DNA of 64,000 bases. It comes from Actinomycetaceae bacterium. Its GTDB lineage: Bacteria > Actinomycetota > Actinomycetes > Actinomycetales > Actinomycetaceae. This document shows positions 28,301 to 35,355 of this stretch, in pieces (position 1 is the stretch's first letter; each line of letters begins with the position of its first letter). The position numbers were made by a program, and so were the translations under genes. Below the pieces are notes generated by a model. That model was not told where the DNA came from and ran no database searches. It was given only the letters and a program-made list of their open reading frames with translations. The stretch is taken from NCBI GenBank assembly GCA_028724265.1, contig JAQYDG010000004.1, positions 558,001-622,000 of the forward strand, given 5' to 3'.

Positions 28301-30513
28301 AGCTCGGTGCAGGGCAAGCCGTTCTCGGGCAACAGCTCACGCTACCGGCAGGTGACTATTCGATGTGGGCATGGGTTCAGATCGAACCACGCAAGGAGCG
28401 TACTGTGTCCATGCAGGTTGCCGGGGATGCCACGGCGATCGGCAATCAGGCTGAACTCAAGGGTACGCCAACAACGACGATCACGAAATCGACAGCCACG
28501 AATAAAACGGCGTCGGACGAAAAACTGGGAACCTACTTCCAGCGTATGCGCGTCACCTTCCATACCAACGGTAAACCCGTGTTCTTCGCTCTCAGCGCCG
28601 ATCCAAAGAGCGACGCCAAGGTATTGATCGACGATCTACGCGTCGTGAAGTACACCGCGCCGGTGGATCCTGCGCCAACCGATCAGACGGTCTTTTTCGA
28701 CGATCTTGAATCTGTTGACACCGGCTACTGGCCATTCGTCACCGGATTTGACCGTGGCGGCGACGCTCAAACTCAGCTGGCCGAGAGCCACCCGCCATAC
28801 TCCGCTGCGGGTTGGTACGGTATGAACAAGCAGGGTCAGGTCGTTGCTGGTGGAAAGAAGACCGACAACGTGCTCGACGGTAAGTGGAGTCTCCTCTCCC
28901 ACGAAGAGGGTGCTGGCCGCGTCATTCGTACAATTCCCGCATCGGTGAAGTTTGACGGCGGCAAGACGTACCGCGTCTCTATGGACTACCAGAACGTTTA
29001 CGCCGGAGAGTACGTGCTTGTGATCGGGCGCGACACGATCAGCGCTGACGGCAAGATCGTCTCGGCAATCATGCAGTCTCTCCCGGTTCCTGAAGCACAT
29101 GGCACGTCAGCCGGCGGCGAAGGCACCAAGGTACTCAGCACGGAGTTCACCACAAGTATGAGCGGTGACTATTGGTTCGGCTTCAACAAGGTCGGTGGCA
29201 GTCCCGCTTCTGATCTGACAATCGACAACATCCGTGTAGAGCTGACCAACGAACACCCCGATTTGATCACCGGTAACGCCACTGCGAGCCTGCACTTTGC
29301 TGACGCAGCAGTCGCTGAGGGCGAATCGAGCAATGCGACAACCTCGGTGGACTTCTTCGAGTCCGGAACACCCACCCACATCACAACGACCCTCACAGGT
29401 TCTGAGGGCTGGGCAATCACCGCGCAGGGCGATCCACAGGGAAGCAAGGCCGAGCAAACCTGGAAGGTTCAAGCGCCTGAAGGCGTCACATCCGGTGAGT
29501 TCACCTACACGATTCGCTACGACGTCAACAATGACGGCGTCTTCCGTGAAGTCTCCACCACCGGAACTCTCCGCGTGAATAAGAGCCTCAAGCCAGGAAC
29601 CATCTACCTCTCCGATCTCGAATGGAAGGATGAGGCCAACGGATGGGGACCAGTTGAACGTGACCAGGAAAATGGGGAGCAGTCCCGCAACGACGGCACG
29701 CCAATCACGATCGGTGGGAAGACCTACGATAAGGGCATCGGCATGCATGCGTTGAACTCGTCCGCGCCGGCGAATGTTACGTTCGACCTGCAGGGCAAGG
29801 CAACGAGGTTCAACGCCGTTGTCGGCGTCGATGACACTCAGCCTAAAGGTACTGTGCAGTTCCAAGTCGTAGCTGACGGAAAGGTGATCTTCGGACCAAC
29901 CGCTGCTCACGGCACAACGGGTGGTATCCCTGTCGACCTGGACATTACCGGCGTTCACACCCTTCAGTTGCAGGTACTCAACGGCGGGGACGGGAACGGC
30001 AACGACCACGCCGACTGGGCGGACGCGCGTATCACCATCCCAGAAGCGGAGTCAGGTTCCAGCCCAACAGACGAACCAACGACAACTCCAACAGGCGAGC
30101 CGACGGCACAACCCACGGATGAGCCCACAACAGAGCCGTCCAGCGAGCCAACAGAGCAGCCAACTAATGAACCGAGTACAGCCCCGACGGATGAGCCAAC
30201 AGCGCAGCCGACAGACGAACCAAGTTCGACTCCGACGGACGAGCCGACAGCGCAGCCCTCGGGTGAGCCAGCCGACAAACCAACAGTGACTCCGACCGAA
30301 AAGCCAGGATCACAACCTAGCGCGACTCCGACGAAAAAGCCGACCCTCAGCCCGGCAGGTGGAGCAATCAGCACCGCAACGCCATCCTCGACGGCACCGG
30401 GCACACACAACGGGCTGGCCTTCAGCGGTTCACGCGTCACTGGTTCCCTGTTCCTCGCAGGAATGTTGCTCGCATCAGGCGCCGTCCTTGTGCTTCGGCG
30501 GCGACGCGCCTGA
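25378..30513 (+). CDS. Secreted, wall-anchored GH101 endo-alpha-N-acetylgalactosaminidase
   Basis: A 1711-residue surface enzyme that should release core-1 disaccharide (Gal-beta1,3-GalNAc) from mucin-type O-glycoproteins. Order: signal peptide (1-30, cleavage after LPANA), an F5/8-type C carbohydrate-binding domain (about 40-190), a Pro/Thr linker, the GH101 beta-sandwich and TIM-barrel (about 240-900), further lectin-like domains, NPCBM (about 1405-1555), a TDEPT-type repeat spacer (about 1560-1660), a sorting-like motif LAFSG at 1680-1684, a hydrophobic helix and RRRRA. Aligning DVY and the downstream GWxxxSEW to characterised GH101 enzymes gives D677 as nucleophile and E703 as acid/base. 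AGGAAG is seven bases before the ATG; the ORF upstream of it is not conserved. Confidence 0.92.
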   Translation: MTKHRIIGAVGTLALASTGLAGTVLPANAAAQYTSLSQDAMSVVYVDSVETTGEGSNGPGALALDGNRDTYWHTKWQGSVDPLPHNIVVNLGSLVTDLGRITLTPRQSSNGSGRVGAYDVQVSADPACASAETWQNAAWKTVKSGEVPVNPPNGKLSDVNIDFDPVNAQCVNVIYRGSWGGSQDVAERVATLAEFNASTVKEVKDTPTDPSTDPSTDPSESAQGLPIPQREDAKYITDGSLVVALDSHFPQIIAYASQQQKMLAGNVGNALTSIKINEVSHKVTVGEPEITPNSATYALNVPDLDAVLTVKISVDQGTVTWQVTNIKDPRGKIDRLEFPGLSLVSVEGTKAGSLTLSTLGTNRNATGDRTFNVQNPGVAAANGWFAAINNNELAAGLYSNAVSDDDAPGSNDGSNVNTRWKAAFGTASNGVRYASLQPGSFVIYGAGVRQQNKIGPDALPFAQVRVVADANQDNVLDWQDSATATRQIMVDRGLPKGYDEAADQVVARIPFNIVSQATHPFLRTLDDTKHISLATDNLGQLVLLKGYQAEGHDSAQGDYGSHYNERAGGFNDLVTMLKGSRGYNATFGVHVNATETYSEAQCMWDGTSPRPGSTANTKNPCTIKMPPEAAWGWMNQAYTMDSVQDLSSGNILARFQNFRDELTQAGVQDDLNWLYFDVYRRTGWIGKRLSDEMERQGWQVGSEWAHSMPDNSRWSHWANDEAYGGQTDKGLNSILVRYIQNSWRDTWNPDPLLGNTNVKEFEGWTGQTDYNNFINNVWQRNLPTKFLAQSDIATYRLGDKATFTNGTEVRSSRTRVSGTDLGTDRVITYGGQTVYTSGTYLLPWGDGVGVGDAKSGGTKMYHYNTNGGSSTWTLTPAFANVSSFTLYELTDTGRAHGTTVTANHGKVTLNAKANTAYVLYPNQAPALADPTWGEGTHIVDPGFYSGNLNGYTTQGDVSVIKLEGNGNRNLGYVAQLGAGQAVLGQQLTLPAGDYSMWAWVQIEPRKERTVSMQVAGDATAIGNQAELKGTPTTTITKSTATNKTASDEKLGTYFQRMRVTFHTNGKPVFFALSADPKSDAKVLIDDLRVVKYTAPVDPAPTDQTVFFDDLESVDTGYWPFVTGFDRGGDAQTQLAESHPPYSAAGWYGMNKQGQVVAGGKKTDNVLDGKWSLLSHEEGAGRVIRTIPASVKFDGGKTYRVSMDYQNVYAGEYVLVIGRDTISADGKIVSAIMQSLPVPEAHGTSAGGEGTKVLSTEFTTSMSGDYWFGFNKVGGSPASDLTIDNIRVELTNEHPDLITGNATASLHFADAAVAEGESSNATTSVDFFESGTPTHITTTLTGSEGWAITAQGDPQGSKAEQTWKVQAPEGVTSGEFTYTIRYDVNNDGVFREVSTTGTLRVNKSLKPGTIYLSDLEWKDEANGWGPVERDQENGEQSRNDGTPITIGGKTYDKGIGMHALNSSAPANVTFDLQGKATRFNAVVGVDDTQPKGTVQFQVVADGKVIFGPTAAHGTTGGIPVDLDITGVHTLQLQVLNGGDGNGNDHADWADARITIPEAESGSSPTDEPTTTPTGEPTAQPTDEPTTEPSSEPTEQPTNEPSTAPTDEPTAQPTDEPSSTPTDEPTAQPSGEPADKPTVTPTEKPGSQPSATPTKKPTLSPAGGAISTATPSSTAPGTHNGLAFSGSRVTGSLFLAGMLLASGAVLVLRRRRA

Positions 30514-30528
30514 CGGTTCCCATCACAA

Positions 30529-30581
30529 GGTGCTCCCCTGAAGAGTGAACGATCATTAGGTTCCACCTTCAGGGGAGCACC
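30529..30581. terminator. Perfect 15-bp inverted repeat after the GH101 gene
   Basis: Arms GGTGCTCCCCTGAAG (30529-30543) and its exact complement (30567-30581) flank a 23-base loop, 16 bases after the GH101 stop. A likely terminator, one of two stacked hairpins between convergent genes. Confidence 0.75.
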
Positions 30582-30596
30582 CATATACGAAGCCTC

Positions 30597-30639
30597 CAGC
30601 GGGGTGCTGCTCCAGCAGGGCTGCATCAGCACCCCGCTG
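30597..30639. terminator. Perfect 13-bp inverted repeat before the ohyA 3' end
   Basis: Arms CAGCGGGGTGCTG (30597-30609) and CAGCACCCCGCTG (30627-30639), 17-base loop, 95 bases beyond the ohyA stop on the minus strand. The arms share GGGGTGCT-like sequence with the neighbouring hairpin, so the two may form alternative pairings. Confidence 0.65.
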
Positions 30640-30733
30640 TGTCAGTTCGCCCGTTGCTTCAGCAGCTCGTTGATGCAACGCCTCACTGCGTCAGCAACTC
30701 TTTACGTCAGCGCCTCGTTGCCTGAGCTGCTCT

Positions 30734-32509
30734 CTAGATCACGTGGTACTCAGTGAGGAGCTTCTCCACATCGGTGTCCTTAATAAAGTCCAGGGCTTTG
30801 CGTAGAACAATCCGTTCTTTGAAATTGAGCTTCATGTCCGTCAACGGTCTGCCGTCCCTCAAACTGACAAGAGCCGAGAGCAGATCACGAATATCGTAGG
30901 TGCTTCCCCACACTTCAGGTACACCGCGATCCACATCGAACAGCGTGTACACGGCCTCCATCGCGGTGCGCATTGAGTATTCCGTTGTGAACACGGTGTC
31001 GCGCGGGGTCTCAGCAAAATTGCCGATGAATGCAAAATTCACCGCACCCTCAGGAACAACATCTGGCCGATCCCCCGCTGTGCGTGGCATAAAGTACGAG
31101 CTGGCGAACGGCATCATGACGGGGATCGTCTTCGCACTATTCGTTGCCAAGTCCTCGATGCGATTGACCGGCACGCCGATGTGGTAGAGCCACTCCATGC
31201 AGATTTCTTTTCCTGTGCAGTCTTTCATCGGCTTCTTCACATAGTCGCCCACTGCGTTGGGATATAAGCCATAGAGCCACACAAGCACCTGATCTTTGGG
31301 CTGCGAACGGAACTGTGGTTGCCGGTTAATCGTCCAACTCAACAGCCAGCCAGAGTCTTGAGCTGTGACGATACCACCCGTCACCACCTTGCCGGAGAGC
31401 GGGTCACGCTTCGTGATCGCCGTGATGTACGGCAGAATCTTCTCGTCAAGCGTGTTCACAGTGACGCTCACCCACTTGCATTCCTCCGGATTCGAATAGA
31501 ACTTCTCCGGATGCCCGAAACTCGGATCCTGCGCAGCGATCTTGCGCCACAGATCGAAAGATCCGCCAGGCTGCGGCTCCCGAATATATTCGCACGGCTG
31601 ATCTTGGCCACCTATCGAGGAATTCTCCACATTCGATCCGTTGGTAATGAACACATAATCTTCATCATCCAGGTCAAGGAATTCCTGCTTTCCATCAACA
31701 AGCAGTTCGATTCGCTGCGCCTTCTTGCGCCCGCCACTAATCTCGAAGCGTACATCCACCACCTGCGTGTTGTACTGGAAATGGACTCCGTGGTTCTCCA
31801 GATAGGTCACCATCGGGAGCACCATCGACTCGTACTGGTTATAGCGCGTAAACCGCAACGCCCTCAGATCCGGCAGCCCATCAATATGGTGGACAAAGCG
31901 CAGCATGTATCGCTTCATCTCCAAGGCGCTGTTTTCGTCATAAAACGCGAACATCGTGCGCCAGTACGTCCAGAAGTTGGATTTCAGCACCTCGTCATCG
32001 AAGACATCTGTGATGCGCTTGTTATAAAGTTGTTCGTCCGGCGTGAAGAATAGCTTCAACAGTTCCAGGTTCCCCGCGTCCGACATCGCAAACTTTCCGT
32101 CCGTATGCGCGTCCTTGCCTTGCTTTTCCGTGACGCGGCACAGCGAATAATTCGGATCAGCCTTGTTGAGCCAGTAGTATTCATCCAGAACGCTGACGCC
32201 TTCAGTTTCGATGGACGGGATCGATCTGAACAGATCCCACATCACCTCGAAATGGTTATCCATTTCCCTGCCGCCACGCATCACGTAGCCAATTTCAGGG
32301 TATTCCAGCCCGTCCAGCGCACCTCCAGGGGTAGGGTCACGCTCGAAGAACACGATGTTTTCGCCAGGCATTTGCGCATCTCTCACAAGAAAACACGCTG
32401 CCGAGAGAGCCGCCAGCCCCGACCCGATAAAGTAGGCGGACTTATGCTCCACTCCCTCCGGTTTCAACGGCCGCGCAAAAGCCTCATAATTACCACTCGA
32501 ATAGTACAT
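30734..32509 (-). CDS. ohyA: Oleate hydratase (MCRA family)
   Basis: A 591-residue FAD-containing hydratase that adds water to the cis-9 double bond of oleic acid, giving 10-hydroxystearate; it protects Gram-positive bacteria against host unsaturated fatty acids. The FAD region is FIGSGLAALSAACFLVRDA and FFERDPTPGGALDG. The catalytic-site block RGGREMDNHFEVMWDL is present (Asp where many relatives have Glu, with the following NHFE intact), as is FTRYNQYESM. The ATG at 32509 has an AGAGG site six bases away. A GTG 15 bases earlier is less likely. It is preceded by a TetR gene on the same strand with its own promoter between them. Confidence 0.95.
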   Translation of the reverse strand: MYYSSGNYEAFARPLKPEGVEHKSAYFIGSGLAALSAACFLVRDAQMPGENIVFFERDPTPGGALDGLEYPEIGYVMRGGREMDNHFEVMWDLFRSIPSIETEGVSVLDEYYWLNKADPNYSLCRVTEKQGKDAHTDGKFAMSDAGNLELLKLFFTPDEQLYNKRITDVFDDEVLKSNFWTYWRTMFAFYDENSALEMKRYMLRFVHHIDGLPDLRALRFTRYNQYESMVLPMVTYLENHGVHFQYNTQVVDVRFEISGGRKKAQRIELLVDGKQEFLDLDDEDYVFITNGSNVENSSIGGQDQPCEYIREPQPGGSFDLWRKIAAQDPSFGHPEKFYSNPEECKWVSVTVNTLDEKILPYITAITKRDPLSGKVVTGGIVTAQDSGWLLSWTINRQPQFRSQPKDQVLVWLYGLYPNAVGDYVKKPMKDCTGKEICMEWLYHIGVPVNRIEDLATNSAKTIPVMMPFASSYFMPRTAGDRPDVVPEGAVNFAFIGNFAETPRDTVFTTEYSMRTAMEAVYTLFDVDRGVPEVWGSTYDIRDLLSALVSLRDGRPLTDMKLNFKERIVLRKALDFIKDTDVEKLLTEYHVI

Positions 32510-32582
32510 GTCTACCTCTTCCACGGTTGACTTCGTTGTCTTGTACTTTCACCTCGTACTGTATTGGCCTGCTGTCCGAATC

Positions 32583-32610
32583 ACTATGGACATTCAGTGC
32601 GCGGTGTCAA
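32583..32610 (-). promoter_or_regulatory. Promoter of ohyA
   Basis: TTGACA (32605-32610) and CATAGT (32583-32588) on the minus strand, separated by 16 bases, about 70 bases upstream of the ohyA ATG. It is the best -35/-10 pair seen in the window. Flanking TGTCC-N10-GGACA overlaps the -10 and may be an operator. Confidence 0.6.
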
Positions 32611-32744
32611 AGGTTTTATCACTGACTGGGAAGAGATGAATTTTTTATCATATTCACCATGATGATGAATTCAGCGATGCACGCTGCGATGTGCTCTGCA
32701 CTCACGCAGGAGATGCACTCCGCACTCACCGTAAGGATGACGCA

Positions 32745-33323
32745 CTAGCGCAGCGGTGGCGCCGGTGGCGCCTTGCGCACCTTCATCAGCATCCGATCGA
32801 TATCACCGTCGATGAGCATACTCAGCCGCATGACGATCTGTTTCGGATCCTGCTGCATACCCTGGCGCACCCACTCCAGCATCAGACCAACGAAGCTGAA
32901 CTTGTAGAAGTCCGCAATGAACTGCTTGTCAGCATCGCTCACGTCCATTCCCTGTGCTTCTTCTTCCACAACCCCAATGAGCAGATCATAAACAACTCGA
33001 TACAGGTACTGCTCAAGCTGCTCCCTGCTCACAGACTGGTAGACGTTTTCAACGAATGGCTGATTGTTTTTCACTGCCGTGAAGATACTCAAAAAGCCTT
33101 CCTGCCAGGTCTCATATGTTTTGTTGCCCTGGATAGCTTTGCGAGCCTCCTCTTCGCACGACCACTCGATCAAATCGTGGATATCGTTGAAATGGTAGTA
33201 GAACGTCATCCGGCTAATACCGCAGTCGTCCGTCAGGTCGCTGATGGTGATTTTGTTCAGCGGCTTTTGCAGCAGCAAATGTTTCAACGATGCTTCTAAC
33301 GCTCGTTTCGTCAGGTTCGACAT
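32745..33323 (-). CDS. TetR-family regulator (DhaS-like)
   Basis: A 192-residue TetR-type regulator. The N-terminal HTH is at about 5-50 (KITISDLTDDCGISRMTFYYHFNDIHDLIEW), followed by an all-helical ligand domain with a basic Pro-rich end. The pattern resembles the TetR subgroup that includes DhaS, the dihydroxyacetone kinase activator, and regulators beside oleate hydratases. Here it lies between both: upstream of ohyA on its strand and divergent from dhaKLM, 282 bases from the dhaK start. The ATG at 33323 has AAGGAG at eight bases; the upstream GTG overlaps that site. Which genes it controls is not decided by the sequence. Confidence 0.85.
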   Translation of the reverse strand: MSNLTKRALEASLKHLLLQKPLNKITISDLTDDCGISRMTFYYHFNDIHDLIEWSCEEEARKAIQGNKTYETWQEGFLSIFTAVKNNQPFVENVYQSVSREQLEQYLYRVVYDLLIGVVEEEAQGMDVSDADKQFIADFYKFSFVGLMLEWVRQGMQQDPKQIVMRLSMLIDGDIDRMLMKVRKAPPAPPLR

Positions 33324-33464
33324 TGCCTGCACTCCTTATTGATTATTGCCTGCACTTCCCGCCGGAGTTGTTGTCACGGACAGCCCGTGGGCTTAGCAAA
33401 CACCAACAACAGCATGGCCTCTTGCCCGTGTACTCTGCTCCTTCTACGATAATTCGAAGGAACC

Positions 33465-33470
33465 TATAAT
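33465..33470 (+). promoter_or_regulatory. -10 element of dhaKLM
   Basis: A perfect TATAAT without a good -35 hexamer, about 135 bases upstream of dhaK. A consensus -10 with a poor -35 fits an activator-dependent promoter. The leader contains palindromes TACGCGTA and GGATACGCTATCC-like sequence (33499-33525). Confidence 0.5.
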
Positions 33471-33605
33471 GTAATAACGACCACAGATGAGCTAGTCATA
33501 CGCGTACGGGACGGATACGCTATCCCCGCTCGCCGACGCAGCGCGGCACCGGCTCGTCACTGGTTTTCCGTTGGCGTGCTTATTCCACTTATCCGAGGAG
33601 GAACA

Positions 33606-34598
33606 ATGAAAAAGCTCATTAATGCGCCCGAAGACGTCATCAAGGACGCATTGATCGGCATCGAAGCCGCTGATCCTCGCGTCCTTGTTGACCACGAGGA
33701 GCGCGTGATTTACCGCAAGGAAAAGGTTGACGGCAAGGTAGGCATCGTCTCCGGCGGCGGATCTGGCCACGAGCCCCTCCACGGCGGCTATGTGGGCAAA
33801 GGCATGCTCGATGCGGCCGCTGCAGGCGAGATGTTTACGTCCCCCACTCCCGATCAAGTGTTGTTTGCCACGCAGCAGGCAAATACGGGTGCTGGCGTGC
33901 TCCACATCGTCAAGAACTACACCGGTGACGTGATGAATTTCGATATGGCAGCAGAAATGGCAGCTGACGAAGATATTCGCGTTGAGACGGTTATCGTTGC
34001 CGACGATGTGGCTGTGGAAGACTCCACGTTTACAGCTGGACGCCGCGGCGTTGGTCTGACTGTCCTCGTCGAAAAAATAGCCGGCGCTGCAGCTGAAGCG
34101 GGTCAGAGCCTGGACGACGTCAAGGCAGTGGCGGAAAAGGTCTGCAAGAATGGCCGTTCGATGGGCATTGCACTCACAAGCTGCACTGTGCCAGCTGTCG
34201 GCCACCCCACATTCGATTTGCCGGATGACGAAATCGAAATCGGTATCGGCATTCACGGCGAACCTGGGCGAGAACGCATCAAGCTGGAGGATGCTCATCA
34301 TCTGGCTCAACGCATTGTCACCCCGATCCTGGAGGATTTTGATTTCGAAGGCTCCCGAGTGATTGCCATGCTCAACGGGATGGGCGCCACACCGCTGGCT
34401 GAGCTCTATCTGATGTACGGCGAGGTGAAGCAGCTGCTGGATGCGGAAAGCATCAGCGTGGAACGCGCGATGGTCGGAAACTATATTACGAGTCTCGATA
34501 TGGCCGGCTGCTCGCTGACACTTCTGAAAGTCGATGACGATCTGCTCCGCTTGTTCGATGCGCCCGTCAACACGTCTGGTTTACGGTGGGGTGAATGA
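33606..34598 (+). CDS. dhaK: Dihydroxyacetone kinase, substrate-binding subunit
   Basis: The 330-residue subunit that binds dihydroxyacetone covalently. The motifs GGGSGHEPLHGGYVG and, near residue 218, GIGIHGEPGRER are present; the latter holds the histidine that forms the hemiaminal with substrate. The start has GAGGAGG seven bases upstream. It is the first gene of dhaK-dhaL-dhaM; the dhaK stop overlaps the dhaL start by four bases. The enzyme uses phospho-DhaM, not ATP, as phosphate source. Confidence 0.96.
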   Translation: MKKLINAPEDVIKDALIGIEAADPRVLVDHEERVIYRKEKVDGKVGIVSGGGSGHEPLHGGYVGKGMLDAAAAGEMFTSPTPDQVLFATQQANTGAGVLHIVKNYTGDVMNFDMAAEMAADEDIRVETVIVADDVAVEDSTFTAGRRGVGLTVLVEKIAGAAAEAGQSLDDVKAVAEKVCKNGRSMGIALTSCTVPAVGHPTFDLPDDEIEIGIGIHGEPGRERIKLEDAHHLAQRIVTPILEDFDFEGSRVIAMLNGMGATPLAELYLMYGEVKQLLDAESISVERAMVGNYITSLDMAGCSLTLLKVDDDLLRLFDAPVNTSGLRWGE

Positions 34599-35224
34599 TG
34601 CTATCCCAAGATCTTCTCACTTCATGGCTGGTTCAGTTCGACTCCTTGGTTGAGGAACACAAGGAGTATCTCACCGATCTCGATTCCCCGATTGGCGACG
34701 CCGATCACGGCAATAACATGGCTCGCGGTATGCATGCAGCCATTGAAAACCTCAACAAGCCGAGCCTCTCTGCTTTGTTCAAGGCTGTCGGCATGGCGCT
34801 GGTCAGCAAGGTTGGCGGTTCTGCAGGCCCCCTGTATGGAACATTCTTTATGAAAGCCGCGAAACCCCTCGGTGACGGAACCGAGGTATCCGAGCAGGAT
34901 TTTGCTGCCGCTCTGCACGCCGGGCTCGACGGTGTGACGATGCGCGGGAAAGCGGAACTGGGCGATAAAACGATGGTTGATTCCCTGACCCCCGCCATAT
35001 CTGTCCTTGAGGAAGGCATCACGGCCGGCACAGATTTTGCGGATGTGGCTGATCAGGCCGCTGAGGCTGCGATGCGTGCAGCGGAGGCAACAACTCCGAT
35101 GCTGGCGAAAAAAGGACGCGCTTCCTACCTGGGTGAACGGTCAATCGGGCATCAGGATCCTGGCGCAACCTCCACCGCCTACCTTTTCCAAGCATTGGCG
35201 TTAGCCGCGCACAACGCACAGTAA
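34595..35224 (+). CDS. dhaL: Dihydroxyacetone kinase, ADP-binding subunit
   Basis: The 209-residue helical-barrel subunit carrying a tightly bound ADP that is phosphorylated by DhaM and passes phosphate to dihydroxyacetone on DhaK. The metal/ADP motif SPIGDADHGNNMARG is clear, as is SVGHQDPGA-like (RSIGHQDPGATS) near the C-terminus. It is translationally coupled to dhaK by an ATGA overlap; a second ATG one codon later is possible. Confidence 0.96.
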   Translation: MMLSQDLLTSWLVQFDSLVEEHKEYLTDLDSPIGDADHGNNMARGMHAAIENLNKPSLSALFKAVGMALVSKVGGSAGPLYGTFFMKAAKPLGDGTEVSEQDFAAALHAGLDGVTMRGKAELGDKTMVDSLTPAISVLEEGITAGTDFADVADQAAEAAMRAAEATTPMLAKKGRASYLGERSIGHQDPGATSTAYLFQALALAAHNAQ

Positions 35225-35247
35225 AACCACAGTAAACAGCTTCGTGA

Positions 35248-35307
35248 CGTGGCATGGCGTGCTTTCAAGACGGTAAGACCTACGTGCTTTGAGGACGGCA
35301 TGCCACG
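35248..35307. promoter_or_regulatory. Inverted plus direct repeat between dhaL and dhaM
   Basis: Nine-base arms CGTGGCATG (35248-35256) and CATGCCACG (35299-35307) enclose two copies of CGTGCTTT(C/G)A(A/G)GACGG (about 35258 and 35283). It may act as an mRNA structure setting the dhaM level relative to dhaKL. No T-run follows. Confidence 0.4.
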
Positions 35308-35355
35308 AAGCAAAACTCGGATTGTTCCGAACTCTGTGAATATCAGGAGTCATAC

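Noticed and set aside
31319..32053. 244-codon plus-strand frame inside ohyA
   Set aside because: Shadow of oleate hydratase; Arg/His/Leu-rich composition typical of antisense frames.
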